Assembly: GCA_050084515.1 (NCBI GenBank)
Contig: CM114273.1
Location: 2,480,001-2,544,000 of the forward strand
Origin: Blasia pusilla
Lineage: Eukaryota > Marchantiophyta > Marchantiopsida > Blasiales
Reading direction: 5' to 3'
Length of the DNA stretch: 64,000 nt
In this document: positions 24,396 through 36,726 of the stretch, piece after piece
Layout of the letters: each line of letters opens with the position of its first letter
How positions within the stretch are numbered: the first letter of the stretch is position 1
Program-made: the position numbers and the translations under genes
Notes under the pieces: model-generated
The model's input: the letters and a program-made list of their open reading frames with translations, nothing else
What the model was told of the DNA's origin: nothing
Databases searched by the model: none

Positions 24396-27300
24396 ATGGA
24401 GTATTCCTCAACAACAATCACAAGCAAGAAGCTAGATAACTAGAATTACAATGTCTGGAAGTTTCGCATGAAACAATTTCTCATGGGTCAAGAACTATGG
24501 GAACTTGTCACAGGTGATGAGGCCAAGCCAGAAGGTGACTCAACAGACTTGAATGTTTGCGCCTAGAACAAAAGCGCAAGGCAAGTAATCCATTACATTT
24601 CAATAACGATCGGTTCGCCAATGATAGGTCACATTCAAGATGTTGGTACTCTAAAGGAGTCATGGGATGCATTAGAAAAGCTGTTCTAGACATCTTCAAA
24701 GGCTAGAAAGCTTCAATTGAAACAGCAATTGAACAAAGTGAGAAAAGGATTGAGAGCATCAATGATTATATTTTGAATATCAGACATATTGTAGATCAAT
24801 TGAATAGCATTGGAGTGACAGTAGAAGATGATGATCTAATTTTGTTTACTCTTCAAGGCCTTCCATAGGATTACAAGTCTTTTGAGACCTCTATCTCTAT
24901 GAGAGAGAAGTATCCAATCTTTCAAGAGTTAGTCCCACTATTAATCAGTGAAGAGATGCGCTTAGTAGGCAGCGGTAACTCGTCTAGTCTACAAGAAAGT
25001 GCGCTATTTGCACGTTATGGATCAAACAGAGGCCGGGGTCGTGGCAGAAGCTTCCGTGATCGTGGTGGATATCATGCATATGGAGGAAGAGACACTCAAT
25101 ATAACATCACTTAATCAACTACGAACCAGTACCAGACACAATCACAAGGTGATGATGGTGGAAACCGTTGGGATCGAGGTCAGCAGCAGAGGGTCCCTGG
25201 ATCTTGCAATTACTATAGGATAAAGGGTCACTATGCAAAGTTTTGCTTCAAGAAGAAGGTAGATATGAGAACATAAGCCTTACAACAACAAAACTATGTG
25301 GAGCAACAACACCGAGAGCAATACCAAGAACAACAATCACAAACGGAGCATCTCTTGGTCATGACTCATCATATGGGAGCAATGGTCAAGAAAGACTCAA
25401 CATCAGATTGATATATTGACCTTGGTGCACCAAATCACATGACCTCACAAGCTAAATGGTTTAGTATTTTCGAGCCGGTGAAAGATCATGCAATTGTGCT
25501 CACAAGATATGACACTCAACATCATATCACGCATGCCGATAAAGTTCCAATAGCATCAGATGGTCTTTGTGCTCTTGGAAATATTCTCTATGTTCCTACC
25601 ATTGCAAGAAACCTGATCTCTATAGGATAGATAGTAGAACACGGTTATCAAGTGAAGTTTAACGCTGATGGTTGTTTCATTGAAACAATGTATGACCAGA
25701 CTATGAAAGCCAAAGGAACTAGATCTGGCAGAATGTTCAAATTAGATGTTTCTCTCCCAGAGATTCAAACAACAATGTATGGTCAACCCGACCAACAAGT
25801 CACAGATCTAAATGCGGGGCATAAAAGAATTAGACATATGAATCTTTAAAGATTACAGAGTCTTTCATCATATTATATAGTAATAGGACTCCCTAAATTA
25901 GCGAGTCTTGCTACATTAGAGGTATGTCTTGCTTGCCAATTTGGAAAACAAGCTAGATTTCCTTTTCCAAAGCAAGGTAGAAGAGCATCTAGGATATTGG
26001 AGTTGACCCACAGTGATGTGTGGACAACATCACAACATAGCCTTAGTAGTTGCCAGTACTCTATTTCATTTATTGATGACTTCTTTAGGTATATATGGAT
26101 ATACTTTCTGAAAGCCAAGTTAGAGGTATTCTCAGTGTTCCAAACATTCAGAGTTCTAGTAGAGAAGGAGATTGGAGAACACATTCTGATATTACATTGT
26201 GATGGAGGAGGAGAGTATCTTTCAACAGAGTTTGATGACTATTTACATCAGAATGACATCCAACGTCAAGTGACTTGCCCTTACACTCCACAATAAAATG
26301 GAGTGGCTGAGAGGAAGAATCGACATATTGCTGAAGCGGCACGAGCTATGTTGAATCAGAAGAACATGCCTAAGGTGTATTGGGCAGAGGCTGTAGCATG
26401 TGCAGTCTTCTTAATCAATCGAACTCCAACAGCATGAGTTCATGATAAAAATCCATTCGAAGTCTTCACAAGAAGTAAACTTGATTTTTCCTTCTTGAAA
26501 GTATTTGGCTGTATTTGTTATGCTCATGTTTCTTCTGAGAGACGTCAAAAATTAGACCCCAAGTCTGAAATATCTTCATTGGCTATGCTGATGGAACTAA
26601 GGGATATAAGTGCTATATTCCATCCTCTAGGCAGCTTATTATTAGTCACGATGTTATCTTCGATGAACTAAAGTCATGATATGCTCCATCTGAGCCTATT
26701 CCACCTCTAAACTCGTCTATTGAGGGGGAGAATATGATTGTAAACTAACAGACATTGTCTTTAACTTCCCCAAGTACTAGTGCAGGATTAGGAGAGGTTC
26801 TAGATTCATCAGTTAAATCTGTGAGTCCATGGATAAGAAGAGTACGTATTCAGTTTGTTGACACTAGTCAGAGCTCGAGTCAAGTGTCAGAGGCATCTAC
26901 CTCTGAACAACAACTTCGTAGATCAAGTAGAGTTACACTTCCAATTCATAGATTCATAAATGAAGATTTCCTTGCGATACATCATGCATATATGATGACT
27001 ACCCTTCAAGAACAAGAGCAGAGTTGTTTTGAAGAAGCTACAAGTAAAGTCGAATGGATTGAAGCTATGGAGGAAGATCTTGCTGCATTAAGATATCAAC
27101 AGACATGGGAGTTGGTTGATATACCTTCCGATAAGGAAGCTATTGGTTGCAAATGGGTTTAAAAAATCAAACGTAATCAAGATGCTACAATTAACAGATA
27201 CAAAGCGAGATTGGTGGCTAAGGGCTATGCACAACAATATGGCATCAATTATGAGGAAACATTTAGCCATGTTTGTAAAGATGGCGACTATGAGAACAGT

Positions 27301-28559
27301 GCTTGCAATTGCAATAAGTAAGAAGTGGAGATTACATCTCATGGACGTCAAGAATGCCTTCTTGAATGGAGATCTATACGAGGAGGTATATATGACTCAA
27401 CCACATGGATATGAGCATCCCAAGTTTCCATTTCGCGTATGCAGGTTGAAGAAAGCTCTATAAGGGCTCAAACAATCTCCAAGAGCTTGGTATGGCAAGA
27501 TTACATACGTCCTACAAGAGTTGGGTTTTAGGGCATGTGATTCTGACTCCTGGTTATATGTCTTGAGAGGACAAGATCATACGGTTCTCATTGTGTTGTA
27601 TGTTGACAATCTCTTGATTACTAAGACAAGTGAATAAATGGTACAACAAGTCACGCTTAAGTTACAAGTAGAATTTGATATGAAGGACTTGGGAGAACTC
27701 AAGTACTTCCTTGGTATTGAGTTTATCAAGGTTGGAGAGAGCATGTGGTTATTACAACGACAATATGCTCTTCATCTGCTTTCAAAATATGGTATGACGG
27801 CTTGTAAGCCAATCTCTACACCGTTGGACTAGAGTGTGAAGCTAAGAGTGGATGAAGGAGAGTTGCTTGCAGATTCTAATATGTACAGGCGCATGGTTGG
27901 AAGTTTGATCTATCTAACTATAACCAGACCAGATTTGAGCTATGTTGTTGGCCTAGTGAGCCAGTTTATGCAAGCATCTCGAAAATCTCACCTTGATGTT
28001 GTGAGGAGGATTATGCGGTATGTGAAATTCTCTATTCAATTCGGGCTTCAATTTGAACCTTCTTTGAGTTTTCAATTACATGGATTCACAGATGCTGATT
28101 GGGCAGGAAGCGTGTCTAATCGACACTCCACAACTGGTTATTCATTTACTTTGGGAAGCGCAGCTATAAGTTGGGTTTCAAAGAAGCAACCTACAATTGC
28201 TTTATCTTCAATAGAGGCTGAGTATAGAGGAGCAACCAATGCAGCATATGAGGCGATGTGGCTTCATCGATTACTTGTTGAGATTGGTGTTCGTAACTTA
28301 GGACCTAGTGTAATATATGCACACAATAATAGTAGCATCAAGCTTGCTAATAACCATGTGTTTCATGCTCGTACAAAGCATGTTGAGGTGCACTATCATT
28401 TTATCACAGAGAAAGTCCTTACAGGAGAAATTGATCTTGTGTATATAGATACAGATTAGCAAATTGCTGACATCTTTACAAAGTCATTGTCTAGAGATAA
28501 GTTTGAGATGTTTAGAAATGATTTAGGCGTTAGAGATATCGATATCGATATGAGCTTGA
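24396..28559 (+). pseudogene. Copia gag-pol polyprotein, multiply broken
   Basis: The polyprotein can be followed across stops and frameshifts from ATG 24396. In order: gag (NVWKFRMKQFL near the start); an RG-rich stretch; a CCHC knuckle with its second Cys changed to Tyr (25214); protease (YIDLGAPNHMT, family DSG); integrase with the HHCC finger and DDE residues (HSDVWT, LHCDGGGEY, GVAERKNRHI); reverse transcriptase ([25 protein letters not shown]), where the YVDD active site reads YVDN (27608); and RNase H (FTDADWAGS, SSIEAEYR) ending QIADIFTKSL. In-frame stops include 24441, 24564, 24687, 24866, 25414 and 25628. Frameshifts occur in gag, at about 26570 and in the RT. The product cannot be functional. 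Confidence 0.93.
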
Positions 28560-28566
28560 GGGGGAG

Positions 28567-28878
28567 TATTGAAGATTGAGTTACAGTCAAGCTCACAAGA
28601 CACCTAAACTGCTATATTTGGTACTCCCACAAAGTAGGGAAGCTTAATCTTGGTTAGTCAGTTAAGCGCAATTATCTTAACTAGGGTTAGTTAATCAAAG
28701 TTAGTCTAACTCGAGACTATGTTTAAGTTTAGGGTTAGGGTTGCTTATACATACCCTATATAATTGAGATGGGGAACAACCTCCACTCATTCTCTCATTG
28801 CAAATTTCGTTCTCCATGGTGATTTGTGAGTGAGAGCCGTTTACCCACCAGTTATGCTTCTTTAGCATGTTTTCCACA
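28567..28878 (+). repeat. Copia 3' LTR
   Basis: Starts TATTGAAG directly after the polypurine tract and ends ttttccaca directly before the target duplication CGTTC at 28879-28883. Confidence 0.92.
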
Positions 28879-29219
28879 CGTTCAAACTGGAGAGGTTAGT
28901 TCATGCATGATGTCTTGGACTAATACAAAATCCTGGTCACAATTTCAAACACAAGAAGAGTTTGAGATGTGCCAAAAGTAATATTGAATGTTGTTATTAA
29001 AGTTGATCATAGGAAGTCATGAATAATATGTTGGCATCGAATTCCAAAGGAGGATTTTAGTATTTAAACTTTTAGAGAGGTAGTTCTCAACTGGCTCTTC
29101 TTGTTCGATCCTTTCAGTTAATGTACCATGTGACATTTGTATGCTCCACACCTCACGTACATCCATTATAGTAACATTCGTTCCAATTACATGCCTATGA
29201 ATTGGATCTTTAGTTCTAA

Positions 29220-30410
29220 TTCTGAAAAAAAAATTAGAGGGGATTCAACGATGTGATGTGGAACTTTAGTTTCAAGATCCAATTCTAGAAATAGTATATG
29301 TTCTTGAACAAAAGAAAGCCCTACCATCAACAAATGGATGGTTCTATCCATGTTATGTAGTTGGGAAGGGAGTTGGAAAGATCATTTGGAAATGTAGTTC
29401 TGAAGGTGTATGAATTGCATCTAAAGATTTAATTCTCATTATAAGAGGTATTTCAAAATTAGAAAATTCCCTTTTTCCAACACGTGCAAGGTCATCGGTT
29501 AAACTGAGGTCAACTATTTGGAAGGGAAGTTCCCAAGGTCATTGAGAAATATAGTTCGAAATGCATGTGAATTGGGTCTTAAGATCCAATTATGACGGTA
29601 GGATATGTTATGGAACCATAACATGCCAGACCATCAACACGTGTAGGCTTAAGCCTATATCAACTATTAGGGGAGGAATATTGACAACTTCATTTAGAAC
29701 TCTAGATACAAATCTGGTTGATTTTAATGTTAAGATTCAATTTCGGCCGTAGGACATATTCCTAAACTATAACACGCATTGTCGTCAACACATGGATGGT
29801 TCCACCGAGCATTTGTAGTTGCGAAGGAACTTCATGGGGTCATTTGGAACTCTAGTTCCAAATGCGTAATATTCATCCCATTTTGATAATAACATTCCTA
29901 TTTCAAATTGGAAATGGAGATTAAAGGACCTACCGTTGGCATGTGCAAGCATGTCTTTAAGTCCGATATTTGGGAGGGGAATCGGCAAGGCATTTGGAGC
30001 TATATAATTCTAATTACACTTAAATTGGATCTTAAGATACACTTTGATAGTAGGACATGTTCTAGAATGAGCACAAACACTATTGTTTGCAAGTGGAGGG
30101 CTACATCCTATTCAAGTAGTTAGGATGGGAATCGATGGGTGTAGTATGGTAACGATAGTTCGAAATGCATTAGATTTGGATCTTAAAATCAAAATTTGAC
30201 GGTAGGATTTGTTCTAAAACACCAAACACGCCTACCATTGGCACATGGAGGGTTGCACTCTAGGTAGATAGTTTGGCAGGGAGTCTAGAAGGTCATTCAT
30301 AACTCTAGTTTTGAATGTACTTGAGTCGGATTTGAAGATCCAATTATCGTTTAGGAGGTATTTTGGAATTTGAATATGTGTTACTGATGGTCCATGTAGG
30401 GTTATCAATG
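29220..30410. repeat. Diverged satellite-like tandem array, ~150-bp unit, about eight units
   Basis: A block of the form ggtcattTggaactctagttc.aaatgca recurs at about 29383, 29537, 29687, 29838, 29982, 30137 and 30291, a spacing of 144-154 bp. Between blocks each unit repeats gatcttaagatccaatt, cggtaggacatgttct and ccatcaacacatggagggtt in the same order. Units are strongly diverged, so the array is old. Confidence 0.75.
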
Positions 30411-33062
30411 TACAAAGTAATTGAACTTATGACTTGATTGGTTTAATTTTATGACTTGTCAAACTAATATAGTCATATCATCATCACTTGCAAAGTAATT
30501 ATACTAAACCATCTAAAAATGATTCATAAAGTAGTAAAAAATCATGAGACACTATATAGAAGATATAATTTAAGAGGAAAAGGTTCACAATTCTTATTAG
30601 ATCTCTTTCAAAAAGTAATAAAATGCTTTTAATGAATTTGATTAAGAATGCCATCTCCCTTTGAATACTAATACTCCACTCATGTTTTTTATTTTTGGAA
30701 GGTGCATTTTCTTTGATAAGCTTAAGAGCTTTTTTGTTTTAAAAAACAATTTAACTATAAGATGACGTTGTAAAAATTTATATATTTTAAATTTATATTT
30801 TGGATTCAAGTTTTTTTTCCTTAAAATATTACTCCACATATTTCTAGTCCATTCATAAAAGATTTGACAGAATGCTGATTTAATACTAGATGCATTTATT
30901 TTCAATAATTTATAGAATACTATATTTCTCATCATCAGATAAAAATTCTTATAAATTATCTAAGAATTTTATTTCCTCGTTTCATCCGTTCATATCTTCT
31001 TTTTAATTTTCTAATATTATTTAAAAAATAAAATTTTTCAATAAAATTTTCAAAATATAGATGTTGAATTTTTCTTGGATCTACATGAAAAAAAAAAAAA
31101 AAAGAATTTTTTTCTTATTTATCAATAATAAGAAAAAGATTATTTATAGTTTTTCCCTCTAGATCGTTGCTTGTTTAGAAACAAAATTCCAAACATGAAT
31201 TTAAAAAAGAGAAATATTCACCAATAAATATATCTCATGGCTACTCTACCACAATCATCAAGTGTATTTCCTGACCAATAATGTATTGTGTTGGTATTTA
31301 ACATCCGTGTCACACGCATACACATGACTTTCGCCATATATCTTTCTCATGTACAATCAAAGTAATAGTGTTTCATGCAATCAAATCCACTATTGAATCT
31401 ACATCAATGTATTGAACCACATCCACCCTTTTGTCATGAGCGAATATGGATTCTAGCACTCAAGGCTCAATATTAGAAAGATGACTTATGAAAGCCATTT
31501 CCTTTACCTTTATACCCTTGGGAAGAGCCAAAAGAGCTCTTCCTCCAAAAATAATCCTAAATCGGTAACTTATACATATAAGTTACCAGATGACTGTTTA
31601 CTCAGTCACGTGATCCAAAATAGCAAAAGAGAGATTTTTTCCTCCACTTATATTTATATCAAACTCAATTCCAATCAAAAAGGTTTCGCTCAATATGCCT
31701 TATACTTGAAATTTATATGGTACATCGTGTTGTTATTACTATCACCATTAGTAAGAGTACTCATATGATGTATTGATAGTAGTACACATATTCCATGTTT
31801 TTTCCACTTTTAAACATCACTACAGAAGATCTTTGGTCCATGGAAATATATGTACATTATCTTAACTATTGCTCATGGAGGCTCCAACTTGTCTAAACTC
31901 TACTATATGACTCCTCTAAACTTTATATGTGTGCTAGTGTTGAAGTTCTAGTGCTAGTTATCGCCTTTACAGGTTCCGACTATTTTTTTTTTGGCCATTT
32001 AGAGTTCTTGTGTACTCTATCTGTATGTTTTAATTACTTTCTTCTCCCCCGTTATCCATCTCGTTATTTTCTTCTCCTCCCATTGCCCGTCCCAAAGGAA
32101 AGGGCATAGGGGTTGAAATTTATATGGATGTCATAGAATGCATAAACGAACATCCATGCACATGAAAAAACCACTCCAGCCTTAGCAAGTATGAACCTTT
32201 TATTTAGTAAAAGACTTTCCGTTTTGAAAAAAACTTCAATTATCGAGGAATAACCTCATCTCCTAAAATAGACTAGGAGAGGAGGTTCTGGCAGCATATG
32301 TATTCATGACGCAGTGAGTCCAGTAACTGCGTAGGCATTAGGTGGCGCAAACCGAATGGAAATGGAAGAAAGTTCGGGAGAGTGGAAACTAATGGATAGA
32401 ATAAAATACTTTTGAACATTTTGAAATTTACACGGGAGAATTTAGAAAGGAAAAGAAAGGTCCGGTCAACTCCGGCTCGTGACGGTGACAAGTGTCACCA
32501 TCTACGTCTCTAGCTGAAGTGTCTGGATAAAGTAGTAGAGGTGCGCCACGCCGCCACCTTTTATCTATCGCCAGGTATCACGATCCGCCAGCCTGACTGC
32601 GTGATCTCGCCGGCGACTGGCGCATGCGGACTGCCACGCACTATATTGCCGCGATATGATTGCATTGAAACGACCATGTCTTCCTGAACCCGCCGTATCA
32701 GCCTCTGAAGGTCCCGACACACGCCGCCATTCGATGCGCTCCGCATCTGTATACTAAGATTTTACTTGTCAGGCCGATCCCGCCATTTTAGCGGCCTCCT
32801 TGAATAGAGTCACTGGAACGGCTAGAGGATCCCAGCGTTTCCAAGGAAGCTGGAGTGGCTGGTGGCCGTCGACGCCGAAGATCGTGCTGGTATTTGTTGC
32901 GGAACTGCGTAGTCACGGGGACTCTCACGGATCGAGCGCCAGAATGCTGACCGGGTTCTCCTTCTCCTTGTCCACCGGCACGCGGCGGTGTTCTTGAACT
33001 TTCCGACGATCTGGGATGGAGAGGGAACCTACACGAAATTCCCCCGGGTAGCCCGATAAGAA
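30411..33062. other. AT-rich then GC-rich intergenic DNA, no recognised gene
   Basis: AT-rich to about 32250. From about 32530 to 33062 the DNA becomes GC-rich. That GC-rich stretch is the left flank of the large transposon and was originally continuous with the sequence at 44154, that is, the distal upstream region of the Mpv17/PMP22 gene. No frame with recognised motifs. Confidence 0.5.
31564..31587. repeat. Perfect 10-bp palindrome within a dispersed repeat
   Basis: ggtaacttat-acat-ataagttacc. The surrounding sequence (gctcttcctccaaaaata upstream) recurs near 59452-59505, where the palindrome is degraded. Confidence 0.55.
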
Positions 33063-33070
33063 GTGGGTCC

Positions 33071-33179
33071 CGAAGCCCACACTTTGCCGCGGCTTCGCAA
33101 TAAAGCGAAGCCTAGGCTAGGCCCTATCGGCAGGCGCCTCGGTGAAGGCGCGCTTCGGAGCTCCGGATCGGGAAAACGG
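33071..33179 (+). repeat. Left terminal inverted repeat
   Basis: 109 bp matching the reverse complement of 44037-44145 except for C/T at base 10. It holds internal palindromes: GGCTTCGC/GCGAAGCC (33091-33112), gcgcct/aggcgc and cggagctccg. Similarity resumes in a further 19-bp block (33194-33212 against 43992-44010). Confidence 0.95.
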
Positions 33180-33451
33180 TGGGGGGCGGTGACTGGCGGA
33201 TATCGGCTGGGCCGACGCCAGCGACTTAGGCGGACGGCTTCACCAACTCCGTGAAACATGGGACGGACTTTAGGGAACGGACTTCAAAACGTCCGTTCCC
33301 TGCCATCGGACGGAGTTAAAATGGATTCCATCCGGCAAAAGTGGATTAGCCCTAAACGTCTGTCGATTAGCCGTAATGAACGTCGTGGAGCAACAGAGAA
33401 ACCCGACATTTGCTTCATTACCATCGCTAATGGAGAATTACGATCGCTAAT

Positions 33452-33620
33452 GGAGGATTAACCCGAACGAGAGGTGTGGTACGTGGATTAAGTGTTCGGG
33501 GTTCGGATTGGAGGATTTGGTTGCTAATGGAGGATTATGATCGCTTCACGATAGAGGATTAACCCGAACGAGAGGTGTGGTACGTGGATTAAGTGTTCGG
33601 GGGTTCGGATTGGTGCCGAC
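33452..33620 (+). repeat. ~104-bp tandem duplication near the left end of the transposon
   Basis: A block from ggattaacccgaacgagagg through gtgttcgg.gttcggattgg occurs at about 33452-33515 and 33556-33620, almost identical. It lies between the left TIR and the transposase and may belong to the transposase promoter region. Confidence 0.8.
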
Positions 33621-34098
33621 TACAACGGGCAACCGTGTCCAAATCGATAAGGTTCGTGCAGAAGTTTGTATTTGATTATTTTGGTTCAGTTCGGCTCCAA
33701 TGATTCATAGTAGTAGGTGTGGACTACATAGATAACTCCTTTGCTCCTCCTTCCCTTCGTTCCCTTGGCGGCTTGCATAAACGTAATACGAACTGAACCC
33801 TCGTGAACCCGAGGCAGCGGGCGTTTAGGGATCTTCATCATTCCCACTATCGTTTCCGTTGTCTGAATGTCATGTATTGCATAATTTTGAAGCAAAACTT
33901 TGACATGTACAAAGGATAGTATGACCTCTGTTGGAGGAAACTTGTATTGATTGTCTCCGGTAATAGCACTTATATTTCGAAGAATTTCTCTGTACATGTG
34001 CATCGTCTGAACACAGGAGTATAATTTGGATGTGGGAAGGTGATCGAAGGTTTAGGGTAGTTATTCATTGAAGCTTCCCAAGAAACTTCCCAGCAGGA

Positions 34099-36257
34099 AT
34101 GACCAAATACTCCAAGTCCTATGGTGCATTTGAATGTGACTCCATTCAAAATCCCCTACCTGGCCCTTTTATAAGTGAACACCTGAATTGGTATGGTCAA
34201 AGAAAAGAAGCATGGATTCCAACTGATAGGCTAGAGGATTTCATACAAGGTGAAGAACATAGACCGCATTTCCAGACGACTTTTTGAAAAAGCAAAACGA
34301 TAAATCTGCACACACAAATATCACCATTCGGTATTGGTGTGCGTATGGGCCCCAAGATTTCAGGAAAGATGTCTGGACCTCTTTGCCTGAAGAGGTCTTT
34401 CACCCCAACCGTCGAAGCACAGGGGGTAAGGGTAGTAGACCAGAAAGCCAAAGTAAAAATCTTGGGCTTTCTCAAGGCCGTGGATGCCAATTCCACTTTG
34501 CTGTCATAAAGTCGATAGACCGTCCTGGTTTTTTCCTGTTGAGGCACTTGCACTCTAAACATGTGGACAAGGCGGGTCAAATATGCCATGGTGACCTAGA
34601 CAAGACAGCAAATATTGCAAATGCAATTGTAGTCCCAAAATTAAGTCCTCGTTGTAGGGACTTTGTTGAGCGCTTATTGCGAGTGAACGTGAGCCCTTTG
34701 AATATCATGAAAGAGCATAGGAAGTGGGTTCGTGAACATATTCGTGATAACCCCAACCACCAACATGCTTGGGCTAGAGATGCAATGCTAAAGCCTCAAG
34801 ATATTCTCAATATCAAGCACTGCATGCGAAGGCGAGAAGGGGGCTATGATGGAACGGACGACGCCACTCCAATCCAACATTGGGTACAATCACACCCCGA
34901 AAATATCATCTACTACAATGAGGCTATTTCCAAGTTGGGCCAACCCTTTACCCTAGTATTTTCGACACCTTGGATGCTTCAAAATCTCTTGGAACTTGGA
35001 AATGGCGGAGCTATCTCAATGGATGCCACCCATGGCACAAACACTTATGAGGTTAGTTGACATTGCTTCTTCACTTGCTTTTTTTAGATCAGATATTGTT
35101 TCGAATAATAATTTGTTTTAGCTTGTTGCCCAATCTTTCAGATGTAGACCTTCACTTAGCAAGTGCTTATGCTGTGTTCCCTCTACAATAATGATATATT
35201 TCTTCCCATTCATGCGTCAAAATCTTTATATTCACAGTTCTGAATCATGCAATTCTTGTGTTCACAGTACCAATTATTCACTTTGTTGGGGTTTGATAAG
35301 TTTCTTAATGGGTTGCCATTGGTATGGGCTATCCTACAACGACATCAACACAAGGACTTGGTTGCTACCTTATCGCATGTAAAGGATTGGGCAAATAGGA
35401 ACATGTTGAAAAAGGACCAAAACATATGCACGACAGAGTGGAAACCTTCATGCTTCATAGTTGATGACTCAAAAGAGGAACAATCTGCTATAAAGGAAGT
35501 ATTTCCTGGTGTTCCTATAGACTTGTGTCTATGGCATGTTCGAAAGAATTGGCTAAAGAATTTGCATCAGCGCGTGCGATGTCCAATCACAAAGGCAGAC
35601 ATGAATAGAGACCTGGGCGGAGTTATGTATTCAAGTGATGAAGGTACTTCCAATCTGTAACCTTCAAATTTTTGTATCTTGTATGTTGTTATGGTCCAGA
35701 TGCGTAACAATTAGCTATTGGTGTCGCAGATCCGGTTGATGCCTCTTATAGATTTATGCGCAAGTGGATAGGAACGGAACGTCACTTTCTAAAATACTAC
35801 GCCAACTATTGGCATCCAAAGATCGTTACTTGGGCTAAAGGATATCGCAAGCATGCACAATCCAACCAAGATACTAACGCTGCCATAGAAAGGTGGCATC
35901 ACACTCTAAAGATGCACCTCACATCCAAAGATGCCCACTAAGCCAACTAGGAAGCTTATATGGCTTGTGCAAATACTCTTTGGAGAAATTGAAGATTTCT
36001 TCTGATACTTGTCCTTTTTGAAGAGGGAAGGCATGGTGAGGAATCAAGCTATTCAAAAAGTCATGCTAATGGCTATTAGGCGAGCAAATGATATTCCTAA
36101 CAACTATGTCACATTCGAGTCCATGAACGCAAGGAAATGTGCTCAGGTGAAGAGCATCTCAAAGCCAGATGTATGGCATGATGTGGTGGACTATGATTCA
36201 AAAGATGCAGCATGCACGTGTCCACGTGCCAACGAAGGCTTCACTTGCAAACATCAG
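34099..36257 (+). pseudogene. Mutator-like transposase (MULE DDE domain and SWIM finger), damaged
   Basis: Exons I infer: 34099 (ATG) to 35051 with a frameshift near 34275, 35268-35643, and 35730-36257; the two later introns are GT-AG with matching phase. The N-terminal part has a FLYWCH/WRKY-GCM1-like finger pattern (IRYWCAYG ... RGCQFHF ... RHLHSKHVDKAG). The MULE catalytic domain follows: first Asp in ISMDATHGTN (35022), second Asp in CFIVDDSKEEQ (35463), then DLCLWHVRKNW, and the Glu in NAAIERWHHT (35888). The SWIM finger reads CTCPRANEGFTCKH (36214-36254). Breaks: the frameshift near 34275, stops after SKDAH (35939) and at 35948, and a further frameshift near 36000. All catalytic and SWIM residues remain, so the damage is probably recent. 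Confidence 0.85.
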
Positions 36258-36726
36258 GTTTGTACATCTTCATTCTCAGTTGTATAAAAATAAATGTTGA
36301 TGGGCTATTCTTGAAAGGGTTTAATAATAGAAATTTGTACCCTTACGCTCTCCGAACATGCTCGAGGCTTCATGTCATCTGTCTAAACATGCTTGTATGG
36401 ATGTGAAGTTCATTGGTATTCTTGCAAAGAATAATCTCGTCTAAATTTGAGGTTAAATGCCTTACATTGTGTGGGCACACTGAAGTGGACTTCTTGTCCT
36501 TTCTTGGTACTCGTTTTGGAAGCAAAGCTGGAGGATTGAGAATTTGTTGTGTACACGCCAACCATAGTGTATGTCTTGAACGAGAATGAGGCCGATATAC
36601 TCAAGTCGTTGAAATGTACAGGAGTTTGAAATAAAAAAACTGAACCACAAAGGACCAAAGCACTAAAGATGTTGAAGATATGATAGACAAGTGCATACGT
36701 CTTTGCCCTTGGTGTTCCATTTTCAG

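Larger units (their letters stand above)
23613..28878 (+). mobile_element. Full-length, inactivated Ty1/Copia LTR retrotransposon
   Basis: A 5266-bp element with LTRs of 313 and 312 bp, flanked by the 5-bp target duplication CGTTC (23608-23612 and 28879-28883). The primer binding site TGGTATCAGAGC follows the 5' LTR directly at 23926, complementary to initiator-Met tRNA as in most plant Copia elements. A polypurine tract (gagggggag) ends at 28566, directly before the 3' LTR. The internal order is gag, protease, integrase, reverse transcriptase, RNase H, which is the Copia order. The LTR termini are TA...(T/C)A instead of TG...CA. The two LTRs differ at many sites, so the insertion is not recent. 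Confidence 0.95.

Noticed and set aside
24899-25114. RG-rich frame resembling an RNA-binding protein
   Set aside because: It is the basic gag region just before the CCHC knuckle of the Copia element.
33029-33259. Overlapping plus and minus frames at the left TIR
   Set aside because: They fall on the GC-rich inverted repeat and recur at the right TIR; not coding.
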